A DNA stretch of 14,525 nucleotides from MGOM01 sp035455265 (GCA_035455265.1 DATIFK010000095.1:1-14525), one strand, 5' to 3'; numbered from the stretch's first letter, positions 5,837 through 13,571 are shown. A program made the numbers and translations. Notes: a model not told the origin generated them from the sequence alone.

Positions 5837-8800
5837 TCAAGCCTCGGCGCCCACTTCTTCCAGCCGATGGCGCGTCCGTTCCAGATCAGGAACGGCACCG
5901 GCTCGTTCGAAGATACCCAGCGCTTCGGACAGATCGAGACGGGCGGGTCCGGCGTCGCCCTGCTGGCGGCGAATCGACGCGCGCAGGACGATCGTTCGGC
6001 CCAACTCCAGCGGATCCGAGCGGTCGCTGTGGAGAGCGATGGCCTGTTCGGTCAGCTCCAGGGCTCGCGGTGTCTCGCCGGCGGCGGCTGCGACGGCCCC
6101 GAGGACGCGCAAGGCCCGAACCTGCTCGCGCAAGGCGCCCGCTCGCTGAGCCAAAGCGAGGTGTTCTCCTGCGACCTTCTCGGCTTCCTCCCGGTCTCCT
6201 AGGCCAAAAAGCGCTTCAGCCAAGAGCCCTCCACAAGAGAGGCGCGCGGCCATGTTCTCGGTCGGCTGGTAGATACGCCGGGCGTCTTCGAGAAATCCCA
6301 GGGCCGACGAGAAATCATCGCTTCGCAGGGCGAGATAGGCTGCGGCAGCACGCGCGACCGATTGATGGAACACCTGGTTGAGCTTGTCTACCCCTGCAAT
6401 CGTCCCCACGACAAGGCCTGCGGCCTCGGCCTGGCTTCCGCGATCGGCCAAGATCATCACCAGCGTGACCATCAGCAGGAGGGCCAGGCGTTGGTCCCCG
6501 ATGCGATCAGCGAGCTCCAGGCCGTCACGGGCAGTCTGCTCAGCCAGCCCGAGTTTCCCAAGCCCCCAATGCGCCCAGGCGAGCGAGAAGTTGGCCCAAC
6601 CCATCCGGTCGAGCGATCCAATGCGTTCACCCAACTGGCGATCCAGTTGGGCATGTTCTTCGGTGCGTTCGAAGCGTCCACAACTGCTGGCGTTCTCGGC
6701 TAGGTACTCGTGGCCGACAGCGGCGGCAAAGGTGTAGCCGCTCGACCCGCCGAGGGAAATGAGCCGATCCGCCCAGGCGTCACTCTCCTCGAAGCGGGCC
6801 AGGTGTTGATAAGCTCCGGCGTAGTGGGCGAGGGTACGGGTCAGCATGTGGAGGTCGCCCACCTCTTCCAGGACCGGCCGCGCCTGGTCGAGGAGCTCGA
6901 TGGCCCGGGTGAATTGGGCGGCGTAGTGCCAGTGACGTGCCAGCTGCGCCCGGGCGGAGGCCAGCTCCAGTCGTTGTTCTTGCGGGTCAATCTCGGCAAT
7001 GGCCTGGTCCAGAATCGCCAGGGCCCGGCTGTCGCCGACCATGGTGTACATGTCGCCTAGCCGAATCTTGAGGCTGATCCGTTCGCGGGGCTCGACCGTG
7101 GCGTCGAGCGCGCGCTGGTAGGCAGTGATCGCGTCCCGGAATTGACCTTTGTCACTGTACGTGGCGCCGATGAGCGCGTCGAGGCGGGTCACCTCGTCGG
7201 CCTGCTCCAGGGCCACGGCGCATTCCCGCGCGGTCATCAAGAACTGGACGGCCTCGTCCCAGGCATACAACTTGCGCGCTTGCTCGGCGGCTTGAAGCGA
7301 GTATTCCCATCCCCGTTGGGAATCGCCTGCCGCGGTGAAATGGTAGGCCAGGTCCTGGGCGCGCGCCCGGGACTCCCCGGCGCGGCGTGCCTCGAGCGCC
7401 TGCCCGACCTGTTGGTGAAGGCGCCGCCGCCTTATCGGGTTGATTTCTTCATAGAGGGTTTCCCGGATCTTGTCGTGGGTGAAGATGTACGACTCGCCTT
7501 CCGCCGGCGTCACGAGCTGCGCCGTGGTCGCCTGGTCGAGCGCCGGCAGCAGGTCGCTCTCGTCTTGGCCGAGGCTTTTCGCCAGCACATCGTAGCCAAA
7601 CGTCTTCCCGATCACGGCCGCCGCGTGGAGTACATCCAGCGTTGCCGGGTCGAGACGGTTGAGGCGTCGCCCGATGGCTTCTTTGACGCTCTGCGGAATC
7701 GCCAGTTCCTCGATCGCCTTCCGCTCCCACCGCCCGTCCTCGCGATAGACCATGCCGCTCTCGATCAGAGCCTTGACGACCTCTTCGATGAAGAAGGGGT
7801 TGCCTTCCGTTTCGCGTTGGATGGCTTCCACAAATTCGGGGGAGACCGTCTCAGCCTGAAAGAGGGAAGCCAGCATCGAGGCGGATTCGTCTTGGGATAG
7901 CCGGCCGAGCGCAAGGCGAACCGGCCGGCGCTCGCGATTCCACTCGACGATCGCTTCGGCCAGCGGGTGCGAACGATCGAGCTCCACTTCCCGGTAGGCG
8001 GCCAGGATCAAGACGCGGTCCTGCCGGAGATGGCGAAGCAGGTAGTGCAGCAATTGGAGCGTGCCGCTGTCGGCCCAGTGCAGGTCGTCCAGGAAGATCA
8101 GCAGCCCATTCGGCACCGCCATCCTCTGGAACGTGCGCGCCAGGCTGTCGAACAAACGCAGTCGCTCTTCGCTGGGTGTCAGGGGCGGCCGGGCTGCCGG
8201 GTGGCCAAGCTTCTCTTCGGCTTCCGGCGCCATCCGAACCACTTCGGGAGCGCCGGTGTCGACCACGGTTTGCAGGCGCTCCGGCGTTTCCTCACCGACC
8301 CAGACTTGAATCGCCTCGATGAACGGCAGGTAAGGCGTCGTCGCCTCGAGTTCGTAGCATCCGCCGCTCAACACGGTGGCGCCGCTCAGCCGGGCGGTGG
8401 CGATCAACTCGCGCGCCAGCCGCGTCTTCCCAACGCCGGGTTCGCCGGAGAGCAAAGCCAAAACGCTTTGGCCGGCCAGAGCCGAAGACCAGAGCTGGCG
8501 CAGTCGATCGAGCTCGCTGCGGCGCCCGATGAGGCGGCCACGAGCCAACTGATCGATGCGGACTTCGTCGACCGCGGCTGCCTCGTCCGCATCCGATCCA
8601 AGCTGGGTGTCCGCCAGGGCCTGGTCGACGGTCAGTGCGTCGACCGGCCGGTCTTCGGGCTGCTTGGCCAGCAGGGCCAGGATCAGCCGCTCCAGCGAGG
8701 GCGGCAGGTCCGGGCGGATCGTCCGCGGCGGAACCACGGGCGCATGCAGGTGCTGAGTGATGACGGTCAACGGATCGTCGGAGGTGAAAGGCAGGCGACC

Positions 8801-9388
8801 GGTGGCCAGCTCATACAGCATCACGCCCAGGGAGTACAGGTCGGCGCGCACGTCGATCGGCCGGCCGAGAGCCTGTTCCGGCGCCAAGTAGAAGACGGTC
8901 CCGCTGATCCCGCCCTCGGTCGACAGGCGGGCGGTGATCGGCCGGGCCAATCCAAAATCGAGAAGCTTGACGCGCCCGTCGGCCGCGACGATGACGTTCT
9001 CGGGCTTCAAGTCGCGGTGGACGATCCCGTGCGCGTGGGCGTGAGCCAGGGCCTGGCACACCTGACGGGCGACATCGATGACGCCTTGCAGCGAGTCGGG
9101 GCGCTGATCATGCAGCGATCGCCCTTCGACCAGCTCCATGACGATATAGGCGTCCCCGTTCGCTTCGCCGGCATCGTAAAGGGAAACGATGTTCGGGTGA
9201 TTGAGGCGCGCCGCCGCTCGGGCCTCGTCCAGCAGTCGCTTGCGGGCTTCGTCTCCGAGGGAGTGCTTCGACAGCGTCTTGATGGCGACGGGGCGGTCGA
9301 GGACGGTGTCGTGGGCGCGCGATACCGTTCCCATACCGCCGCGGCCCAGCTCCTCCCCGATGCGATAGCGACCCGCCAGAAGATCCAT
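5837..9388 (-). CDS. Soluble Ser/Thr protein kinase fused to AAA/STAND ATPase and TPR array
   Basis: 1183 residues. Residues 8-265 are a complete Hanks-type kinase: glycine loop GRGGMG (15-20), VAIK Lys37, Glu55 in the C-helix, HRDLKPEN (Asp126, Asn131), DFG (144-146) and APE (169-171). It is an RD kinase with all catalytic residues. Residues 286-470 are an AAA_16/STAND-type ATPase: LIGRRSELDRL, Walker A GEPGVGKT (315-322), Walker B LLIFLDD (429-435) followed by LHWAD. Then comes a winged-helix-like region (~560-660), and from about 680 to the end helical TPR-like repeats. There is no signal peptide or membrane segment, so unlike PknB it should be cytosolic. Such proteins are thought to integrate signals through the TPR/ATPase part and phosphorylate partners; the target is unknown. 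The ATG at 9388 is chosen because the kinase domain begins at once; GGAGAGG (9401-9407) is a rather distant ribosome site. Confidence 0.93.
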   Translation of the reverse strand: MDLLAGRYRIGEELGRGGMGTVSRAHDTVLDRPVAIKTLSKHSLGDEARKRLLDEARAAARLNHPNIVSLYDAGEANGDAYIVMELVEGRSLHDQRPDSLQGVIDVARQVCQALAHAHAHGIVHRDLKPENVIVAADGRVKLLDFGLARPITARLSTEGGISGTVFYLAPEQALGRPIDVRADLYSLGVMLYELATGRLPFTSDDPLTVITQHLHAPVVPPRTIRPDLPPSLERLILALLAKQPEDRPVDALTVDQALADTQLGSDADEAAAVDEVRIDQLARGRLIGRRSELDRLRQLWSSALAGQSVLALLSGEPGVGKTRLARELIATARLSGATVLSGGCYELEATTPYLPFIEAIQVWVGEETPERLQTVVDTGAPEVVRMAPEAEEKLGHPAARPPLTPSEERLRLFDSLARTFQRMAVPNGLLIFLDDLHWADSGTLQLLHYLLRHLRQDRVLILAAYREVELDRSHPLAEAIVEWNRERRPVRLALGRLSQDESASMLASLFQAETVSPEFVEAIQRETEGNPFFIEEVVKALIESGMVYREDGRWERKAIEELAIPQSVKEAIGRRLNRLDPATLDVLHAAAVIGKTFGYDVLAKSLGQDESDLLPALDQATTAQLVTPAEGESYIFTHDKIRETLYEEINPIRRRRLHQQVGQALEARRAGESRARAQDLAYHFTAAGDSQRGWEYSLQAAEQARKLYAWDEAVQFLMTARECAVALEQADEVTRLDALIGATYSDKGQFRDAITAYQRALDATVEPRERISLKIRLGDMYTMVGDSRALAILDQAIAEIDPQEQRLELASARAQLARHWHYAAQFTRAIELLDQARPVLEEVGDLHMLTRTLAHYAGAYQHLARFEESDAWADRLISLGGSSGYTFAAAVGHEYLAENASSCGRFERTEEHAQLDRQLGERIGSLDRMGWANFSLAWAHWGLGKLGLAEQTARDGLELADRIGDQRLALLLMVTLVMILADRGSQAEAAGLVVGTIAGVDKLNQVFHQSVARAAAAYLALRSDDFSSALGFLEDARRIYQPTENMAARLSCGGLLAEALFGLGDREEAEKVAGEHLALAQRAGALREQVRALRVLGAVAAAAGETPRALELTEQAIALHSDRSDPLELGRTIVLRASIRRQQGDAGPARLDLSEALGIFERAGAVPDLERTRHRLEEVGAEA

Positions 9389-9420
9389 GCCGTTCGAATG
9401 CCTCTCCAGGGAAGACGGCC

Positions 9421-9453
9421 GGTGGTCAGTGCCTTCACCGATGACTGAAGACT
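9421..9453. repeat. Degenerate heptad element 5 in the kinase leader
   Basis: GGTGGTCAGT (9421-9430) and GATGACTGAAGACT (9440-9453) resemble eroded left and right arms of the heptad elements elsewhere in the window. On the minus strand the second piece reads as two 7-base units, AGTCTTC and AGTCATC. It would lie inside the 5' leader of the kinase mRNA. Weaker than the other four copies. Confidence 0.4.
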
Positions 9454-9514
9454 AGAGACCCGCGTTCACGGCGGATGCAACCGGGCTCACCATCCCGGAC
9501 CGGCCGAGGTCGCG

Positions 9515-9520
9515 ATTATA
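9515..9520 (-). promoter_or_regulatory. Perfect -10 box upstream of the kinase gene
   Basis: TATAAT on the minus strand, giving a predicted start near 9508 and a leader of about 120 bases to the kinase ATG. No good -35 box is found at 16-18 bases. The space just upstream contains a small palindrome, CCCCG(CGT)CGGGG at 9526-9538, which might be an operator or chance in GC-rich DNA. The box lies in the 274-base spacer between the helicase stop and the kinase start, where I see no gene. Confidence 0.4.
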
Positions 9521-9662
9521 CCTGGCCCCGCGTCGGGGGCATCACAGGCCTGCCGCGTCGCCGAAGACCTGAATCTCTCCCCACGCAATCTGCGAGGCCT
9601 GCGTTCCGCCTGCCGCGGGCGCTCTCCTCGGTTCCCCGTTCACCGTCTCCGCCTTTGAGTTG

Positions 9663-12194
9663 TTATCCCGCCAGCAACGCCTCGATCAGCCGGGAGGTGG
9701 ACTCCTTGACTTCGCCTCCTCCTTCACCGACGGGGCCGACGCAGGCCGGACAGCCGTCGAGGCAGCCGCAGCTGCGCACCAGATCAAGCGCCCCCTGCAG
9801 CAATTGAGGCATCCACTCATACAACCGCTCGGCCATGCCCAGGCCTTCGGGGATACGGTCGTACAACGTGATGGTGGGGCTGCGCGTGCCGCGGCCGCGC
9901 GTCTCGGCCATCGTCCCCAGGTCGCGCGGGTCGCACATCAGAAACAGCGGGGCGATGTTGCCCAGCGCGTAGGTCAGCCCGCCCAGGGCTGAGCGCGTGC
10001 CGCGGGCGGCCTCGGCGCGCTGGTGGCAGGCGGTGCAAAGCGTGATCAGGTTCTCGAGGACATTGGCCTGGCGGTCGTTGCGGTTGACCCCGGCGACGTA
10101 GCCGAACTCACGAAACGGGCGCAGGTGGTGCACGTCGTGGGCGCGCCCCTGGCGTTCCGGCGCGCCACACTGGCGGCAGCGGAAGCCGTCGCGCGCCCGG
10201 GCCGCGTTGCTGACCTGCGGCCAATCGGGGCCGTAGTCGTTGGGCGCCAGCAGCACACCTTCCATCTCGAGGCGCCGCACCATGTCCGGCGCCAGCCACA
10301 TCCAGCATGCGGTCGTTTCGAAGGCCCGCTCCGGCAGATCGATTTCGCCGTAGCCCAGAGTCTCGTGGGTGTAGCGTTTGACCTTGCGGTACGACGTCGC
10401 CTGGGCCGTCAGGCGCACCCGGCCGTGGGCGCGGCGCGCCGCGCGGCTCTCGTCGGCGTCGTCGACGTAGAGCACCTCCAGGTCGACGGCCTCCGAAGCC
10501 TCCGTGTAGTAGTCGACCTCGGCGGCCTCGACCTCCGCCAGGGCGCCCTCCCAGTCGAGGCGGCGCACCAGGAAGGTGCGGCCCTCGTGGATGTAGACCG
10601 CGCCTTCGTGGACCAGGACGGGCGCCGTGGCCCGGTCGACCTCACCGATGACGATGGGACGCCCCTCTCCGGTTTCCTGGATGACGACGGTGTCGTCCCC
10701 GCTGGCCCGCAGCGAAACGGATTCGGCCGGATAGGCATCGGCGACCCAGCGATAGGCGCCGCCCGAGTGATGCAGGTCGCCGGACTCGGCCAGTGCGGCG
10801 AGCAGGTCGGCCGTCTGCGGATACCTCCCGAACGCTTCGCCTTCCTGAAAGGGGAGCTCGAACGCGGCGCAGCGCACATGCCGCGCCACGATCGCCAAGT
10901 TGTCGGGCTCGATCAAGCCATGCTCGGGACTGCGCTCGAACAGGAAGGCCGGATGACCGACGACGAACTGGTCGAGCGGGGCGCCCGAGGCGACCAGGAC
11001 GGCCAGCGAGGCCTCGCTGCGGCGGCCAGCCCGACCGGATTGCTGCCACATCGAAGCCAGCGTTCCGGGGTAGCCGGCCAGGACCGCCGCGCCGAGCTGG
11101 CCGATGTCGACGCCCAGCTCGAGCGCGTTGGTGGCGACGACGGCGCGCACCTCACCGCTGCGAAGGCCGCGCTCGATGGCGCGGCGCTCGAGGGGCAGGT
11201 AACCGCCGCGATAGCCGCGCACGCCGGCCGCATTACCGCCGGCCCGCGTCACGCTGTCCTTGAGGTAGCCCAGGACGACCTCGGTCGTGCGCCGCGAGCG
11301 GGCGAAGACCGCCGTCTGTACCTCGTCGGCGATCAAGCGCGCCGCCACCTGGGTCGCCTCGAGGGTGTAGGCGCGGCGGATGCCCAGGCGCGGATCGAGC
11401 ACGGGCGGGTTGTACAGCACGACATGTTTCTCGGCGCGCGGCGAGCCGTCCAGGTCGGCGGGGATCAGTCGAACCGGGGCTTCGATCAGCCGTTCGGCCA
11501 GCTCCTTGGGATTGGCGATGGTGGCCGAGGTCAGGATGAAGTGCGGAGCGGAGCCGTGGAAGGCGCACACGCGGCGCAACCGCCGCAACAGGTTGGCCAC
11601 GTTCGAGCCGAAGATGCCGCGGTAGACATGCAGTTCATCGAGCACAACCCACTGCAGGTTCTCGAGGAACCCGGCCCAGCGGGGGTGATGAGGCAGGATG
11701 CCGGTGTGGAGCATGTCGGGGTTGCTGATCAGAAGGCGGGCCTCGTCGCGCACCGCCCGCCGCTGAGCCTGCGGCGTGTCCCCGTCGTACAGCCGCACCG
11801 ATACGTCAGCGCCGATGGCCTCCAAGAAGACGCCCAACTCGGCCGCCTGATCCTGGGCCAGGGCCTTGGTGGGGAACAAGTACAGGGCACGTGCGTCGGG
11901 ATTGCCCAGCAGCCCGTGGAGGACCGGCAGGTTGTAGCACAGGGTCTTGCCCGAGGCGGTGCCGGTCACGACCGTCACGTTCTCGCCGTCGAGGGCGGCC
12001 TCGACCGCAGCGGCTTGATGGGTATACAGAGGCAGGAGTTTGCGCTGACTCAGCGCCGCGCTGAGTCGCGGATCCAACGCCGCCGGCGGATCCGCGTAGC
12101 GCGCGGCACGCGCCGGCAGGCGCTCCCAGACCGTGACGTGCCGCATCCACTCTGAATCGAAGCGGAGAGCTTCCAGCGCGTGCTCACTTCCCAC
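9663..12194 (-). CDS. DEAD/DEAH-box helicase of MrfA/YprA type with inserted HNH module and C-terminal Zn-binding domain
   Basis: 843 residues. Helicase motifs in order: Q-type region LPLYTHQ, Walker A TGTASGKT (77-84), DELH box (186-189; the family's DExH form), SAT (223-225), NALELGVDIG (356-365) and QQSGRAGR (384-391). The C-terminus carries the MrfA Zn-binding (DUF1998/MZB) pattern: CDPRDLG at 754 and CGCLDGCPAC at 809-818. MrfA helicases unwind DNA 3'-5' and act in mitomycin-type damage repair, so a repair role is likely. Unexpectedly, residues 670-725 hold an HNH-like module (CRQC, HDVHH, N711, C720/C723-H724), making the protein longer than typical members. The GTG start at 12194 has no Shine-Dalgarno but sits 8 bases after a perfect TATAAT; an in-frame ATG at codon 17 is the alternative. 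No neighbour looks like a repair partner. Confidence 0.92.
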   Translation of the reverse strand: MGSEHALEALRFDSEWMRHVTVWERLPARAARYADPPAALDPRLSAALSQRKLLPLYTHQAAAVEAALDGENVTVVTGTASGKTLCYNLPVLHGLLGNPDARALYLFPTKALAQDQAAELGVFLEAIGADVSVRLYDGDTPQAQRRAVRDEARLLISNPDMLHTGILPHHPRWAGFLENLQWVVLDELHVYRGIFGSNVANLLRRLRRVCAFHGSAPHFILTSATIANPKELAERLIEAPVRLIPADLDGSPRAEKHVVLYNPPVLDPRLGIRRAYTLEATQVAARLIADEVQTAVFARSRRTTEVVLGYLKDSVTRAGGNAAGVRGYRGGYLPLERRAIERGLRSGEVRAVVATNALELGVDIGQLGAAVLAGYPGTLASMWQQSGRAGRRSEASLAVLVASGAPLDQFVVGHPAFLFERSPEHGLIEPDNLAIVARHVRCAAFELPFQEGEAFGRYPQTADLLAALAESGDLHHSGGAYRWVADAYPAESVSLRASGDDTVVIQETGEGRPIVIGEVDRATAPVLVHEGAVYIHEGRTFLVRRLDWEGALAEVEAAEVDYYTEASEAVDLEVLYVDDADESRAARRAHGRVRLTAQATSYRKVKRYTHETLGYGEIDLPERAFETTACWMWLAPDMVRRLEMEGVLLAPNDYGPDWPQVSNAARARDGFRCRQCGAPERQGRAHDVHHLRPFREFGYVAGVNRNDRQANVLENLITLCTACHQRAEAARGTRSALGGLTYALGNIAPLFLMCDPRDLGTMAETRGRGTRSPTITLYDRIPEGLGMAERLYEWMPQLLQGALDLVRSCGCLDGCPACVGPVGEGGGEVKESTSRLIEALLAG
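10011..10202 (-). other. HNH/zinc-finger module encoded within the helicase
   Basis: Part of the helicase frame, residues about 665-728. C673-x2-C676, H686-D-V-H-H690, N711, and C720-x2-C723-H724 match the spacing of HNH endonuclease domains with a structural zinc knuckle (CxxC ... DxHH ... N ... CxxCH). It lies just before the Zn-binding C-terminal domain and is in frame without splicing signals. Whether it cuts DNA is unknown. Confidence 0.75.
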
Positions 12195-12230
12195 GCCGAG
12201 GGATTATAGCGGCAGAGGCGAAGGGGTCAG
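12195..12230 (-). promoter_or_regulatory. Helicase promoter, -35 inside heptad element 3, possibly leaderless
   Basis: Perfect TATAAT at 12203-12208 on the minus strand, with CTGACC (12225-12230; 4 of 6 to TTGACA) 16 bases further upstream. Eight bases separate the -10 box from the GTG at 12194, so transcription would begin on or beside the start codon. The -35 candidate overlaps the edge of the heptad element. Confidence 0.5.
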
Positions 12231-12284
12231 TGATGGGTGGCCAGTGGTCAGCAGGTTTTCACTGACCGCTAGCCACTCATCACT
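12229..12284. repeat. Heptad inverted-repeat element 3 (ATP-grasp-helicase spacer)
   Basis: Two 23-base arms, 12229-12251 and 12262-12284, are reverse complements with 3 mismatches and a 10-base loop. Each arm reads as three 7-base units (AGTGATG, GGTGGCC and AGTGGTC in the left arm). The right arm contains the TGA stop (12280-12282) of the ATP-grasp gene and a second in-frame TGA next to it. As RNA it would make a long hairpin right at the end of the ATP-grasp coding region. Confidence 0.82.
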
Positions 12285-13314
12285 CCCGGCAGGACACCGG
12301 GACGGTGTCACCACTGAACTTGGGGTGTCGCGCCGCGGCCAGGTTGACCAAGCGGCTGACGACGTCGGCCTGGGTGTAGCCGAGTTCCTCGGCGCCGACG
12401 ATCAAGCTTCCGTCGTGGGCCAGATCAGGGTTGGGGTTGACGTCCAGGATGTAAAACGTGTCGCCGCGCAGGCGCAGGTCGAGGCGGCCGTAGTCGCGGC
12501 AGCCGATGGCCCGGTAACCGGGTAGGGCCACTTCCCACAGGCGCCGCCGATCATCCTCGGCCAGCGGCGCCGGCAGGAGCAGTTGGATGTCGTGGAAGTG
12601 GCGCGAGTCGGGATCGAACTTGGCGTCGTAGACGCACAACCGGTCGCGCACGTCGTCGAACGCGGAGAATCCCATCTCGGCCACCGGCAGCGCGTCCAGC
12701 GTGCCGTTGCCCCACAAACACACGCGGAACTCGCGCCCATCGATGAAATCCTCGACCAGGGCGGGCTGTCCGTACTCCTGCAGCACCTGGCCGACGCGCA
12801 GGCGCAGTTCATCGGGCGTCAGCACGACGGCGCCGCGGTCGACACCGACACTGCAGTGCTCCCAGGCGGGCTTGACGATCGCCGGGAAGCTCGCCCAGTC
12901 GTCGGCCTCGGCCGTGGTGTAGACCCGCCCGCTGGGCGTCGGCAGGCCGCAGGCTTCCAACGTGCGCTTGACACGCGGTTTGTCCCAACTCGCGGCCAGA
13001 ACGGCGGAGGTCGCTCCGGTGTAGGTGTAGCCCAACCGCTCGAGCGTACGCGCCACACGCGCGTCGCTGCGTGGGACGTTGGGCAGCTCCTCGCACCAGT
13101 TGAAGACGATGTGAGCGGCAGGATCGTGCTCGGCCAGCGCCGCGGCGACGTCGTCGTTCGACACCACCACCGGCGTGACCGGGTGACCGAGGTCCCGCAG
13201 TTGCGCCGTCAGGTTTTCGATCTCATCGAGGAACACTCGCGCGAACGGCGGGTCCCACTCGGGATCGAGGTTGTAGAGAAACAGGATCGGCAGGTCCGTT
13301 CGTAACGTCTCCGT
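12280..13314 (-). CDS. D-Ala-D-Ala-ligase-like ATP-grasp enzyme, probable ACG start
   Basis: 344 residues if begun at the ACG at 13312-13314. ATP-grasp ligases join a carboxylate to an amine or similar nucleophile through an acylphosphate. Numbered from the ACG: N-terminal Rossmann-like half with LPILFLYNLDPEWDP (9-23) and HIVFNWCEELPN (68-79), then WDKPRVKRTLEACGLPTP, FPAIVKPAWE with Lys148, VEDFIDGREF (Glu188, Glu195), and the metal site LDVNPNPDL (Asp291, Asn293). The order matches D-Ala-D-Ala ligase, but Asp-x-Asn replaces the usual Glu-x-Asn and the final substrate loop differs, so the substrate is open. The first ordinary start (GTG 13236) has no ribosome site and would delete the first beta strand. 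Upstream, AAGGAGGT (13322-13329) lies 7 bases from the in-frame ACG, and no ATG/GTG/TTG occurs in frame before the stop at 13387. The stop lies inside heptad element 3. Confidence 0.82.
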   Translation of the reverse strand, partial: TETLRTDLPILFLYNLDPEWDPPFARVFLDEIENLTAQLRDLGHPVTPVVVSNDDVAAALAEHDPAAHIVFNWCEELPNVPRSDARVARTLERLGYTYTGATSAVLAASWDKPRVKRTLEACGLPTPSGRVYTTAEADDWASFPAIVKPAWEHCSVGVDRGAVVLTPDELRLRVGQVLQEYGQPALVEDFIDGREFRVCLWGNGTLDALPVAEMGFSAFDDVRDRLCVYDAKFDPDSRHFHDIQLLLPAPLAEDDRRRLWEVALPGYRAIGCRDYGRLDLRLRGDTFYILDVNPNPDLAHDGSLIVGAEELGYTQADVVSRLVNLAAARHPKFSGDTVPVSCRE

Positions 13315-13321
13315 AGCGGTG

Positions 13322-13329
13322 ACCTCCTT
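13322..13329 (-). promoter_or_regulatory. Perfect Shine-Dalgarno facing an ACG codon
   Basis: AAGGAGGT on the minus strand, the full anti-16S complement, 7 bases before the in-frame ACG at 13312-13314. No ATG, GTG or TTG in any frame lies within initiation distance. It decides the start of the ATP-grasp gene. Confidence 0.65.
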
Positions 13330-13385
13330 CGTTGGTTCCGCACGACTGGCTATCGTCGCTGCGGTGGATACAGGATCTGTGCCGC

Positions 13386-13414
13386 ATTATTCCCGAAGAG
13401 GACGATTCGCGCAA
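13386..13414 (-). promoter_or_regulatory. Candidate promoter of the ATP-grasp gene
   Basis: TTGCGC (13409-13414) and AATAAT (13386-13391) with a 17-base spacer on the minus strand (3 of 6 and 5 of 6 matches). It would give a leader of about 65 bases containing the AAGGAGGT site. It also ends just before heptad element 4 begins. Confidence 0.35.
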
Positions 13415-13420
13415 GTGAAG

Positions 13421-13553
13421 CAGTTATCAGTTGTCAGTTATCAGTTCTGACTAAGAACGGACCGCGACCTTTGGGCCCAGAGAGTGGTATTCGCGTAGAA
13501 GCGGCCTCGGGCTCCGTGTTCTTGACTGACGACTGACAACTGCCGACTGACGA
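13421..13553. repeat. Heptad inverted-repeat element 4 (ATP-grasp-membrane protein spacer)
   Basis: The left arm (13421-13458) holds 7-base units AGTTATC and AGTTGTC and ends in AAGAAC. The right arm (13518-13553) starts with the complementary GTTCTT and continues with units GACTGAC and AACTGCC. The arms are imperfect inverted copies around a 59-base centre (13459-13517) that is unrelated to the centres of the other elements. It fills the divergent spacer and ends 8 bases before the ribosome site of the following gene. Confidence 0.75.
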
Positions 13554-13571
13554 CTCCCCCCGGAGGTTCCG

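Noticed and set aside
7967..9448. A 493-codon plus-strand frame opposite the kinase
   Set aside because: It mirrors the kinase and ATPase coding region and has no domain or ribosome site of its own.
9548..9617. 10-base direct repeat GCCTGCCGCG (9548-9557 and 9608-9617)
   Set aside because: Short and GC-rich, with no matching gene or insertion boundary between the copies; likely chance.
10011..10202. HNH module as a free-standing homing endonuclease or part of an intein or intron
   Set aside because: It is continuous with the helicase frame on both sides, with no splice-junction residues (Cys/Ser start, HN end) and no intron structure seen.
10023..12155. A 710-codon open frame on the plus strand opposite the helicase
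   Set aside because: Composition typical of the reverse complement of a high-GC gene; no recognisable motif, while every helicase motif lies on the minus strand.
13234..13236. GTG 13236 as the ATP-grasp start
   Set aside because: No ribosome site precedes it, and it removes the strand LPILFLYNLD expected in the N-terminal fold. It remains the fallback if ACG is not used.
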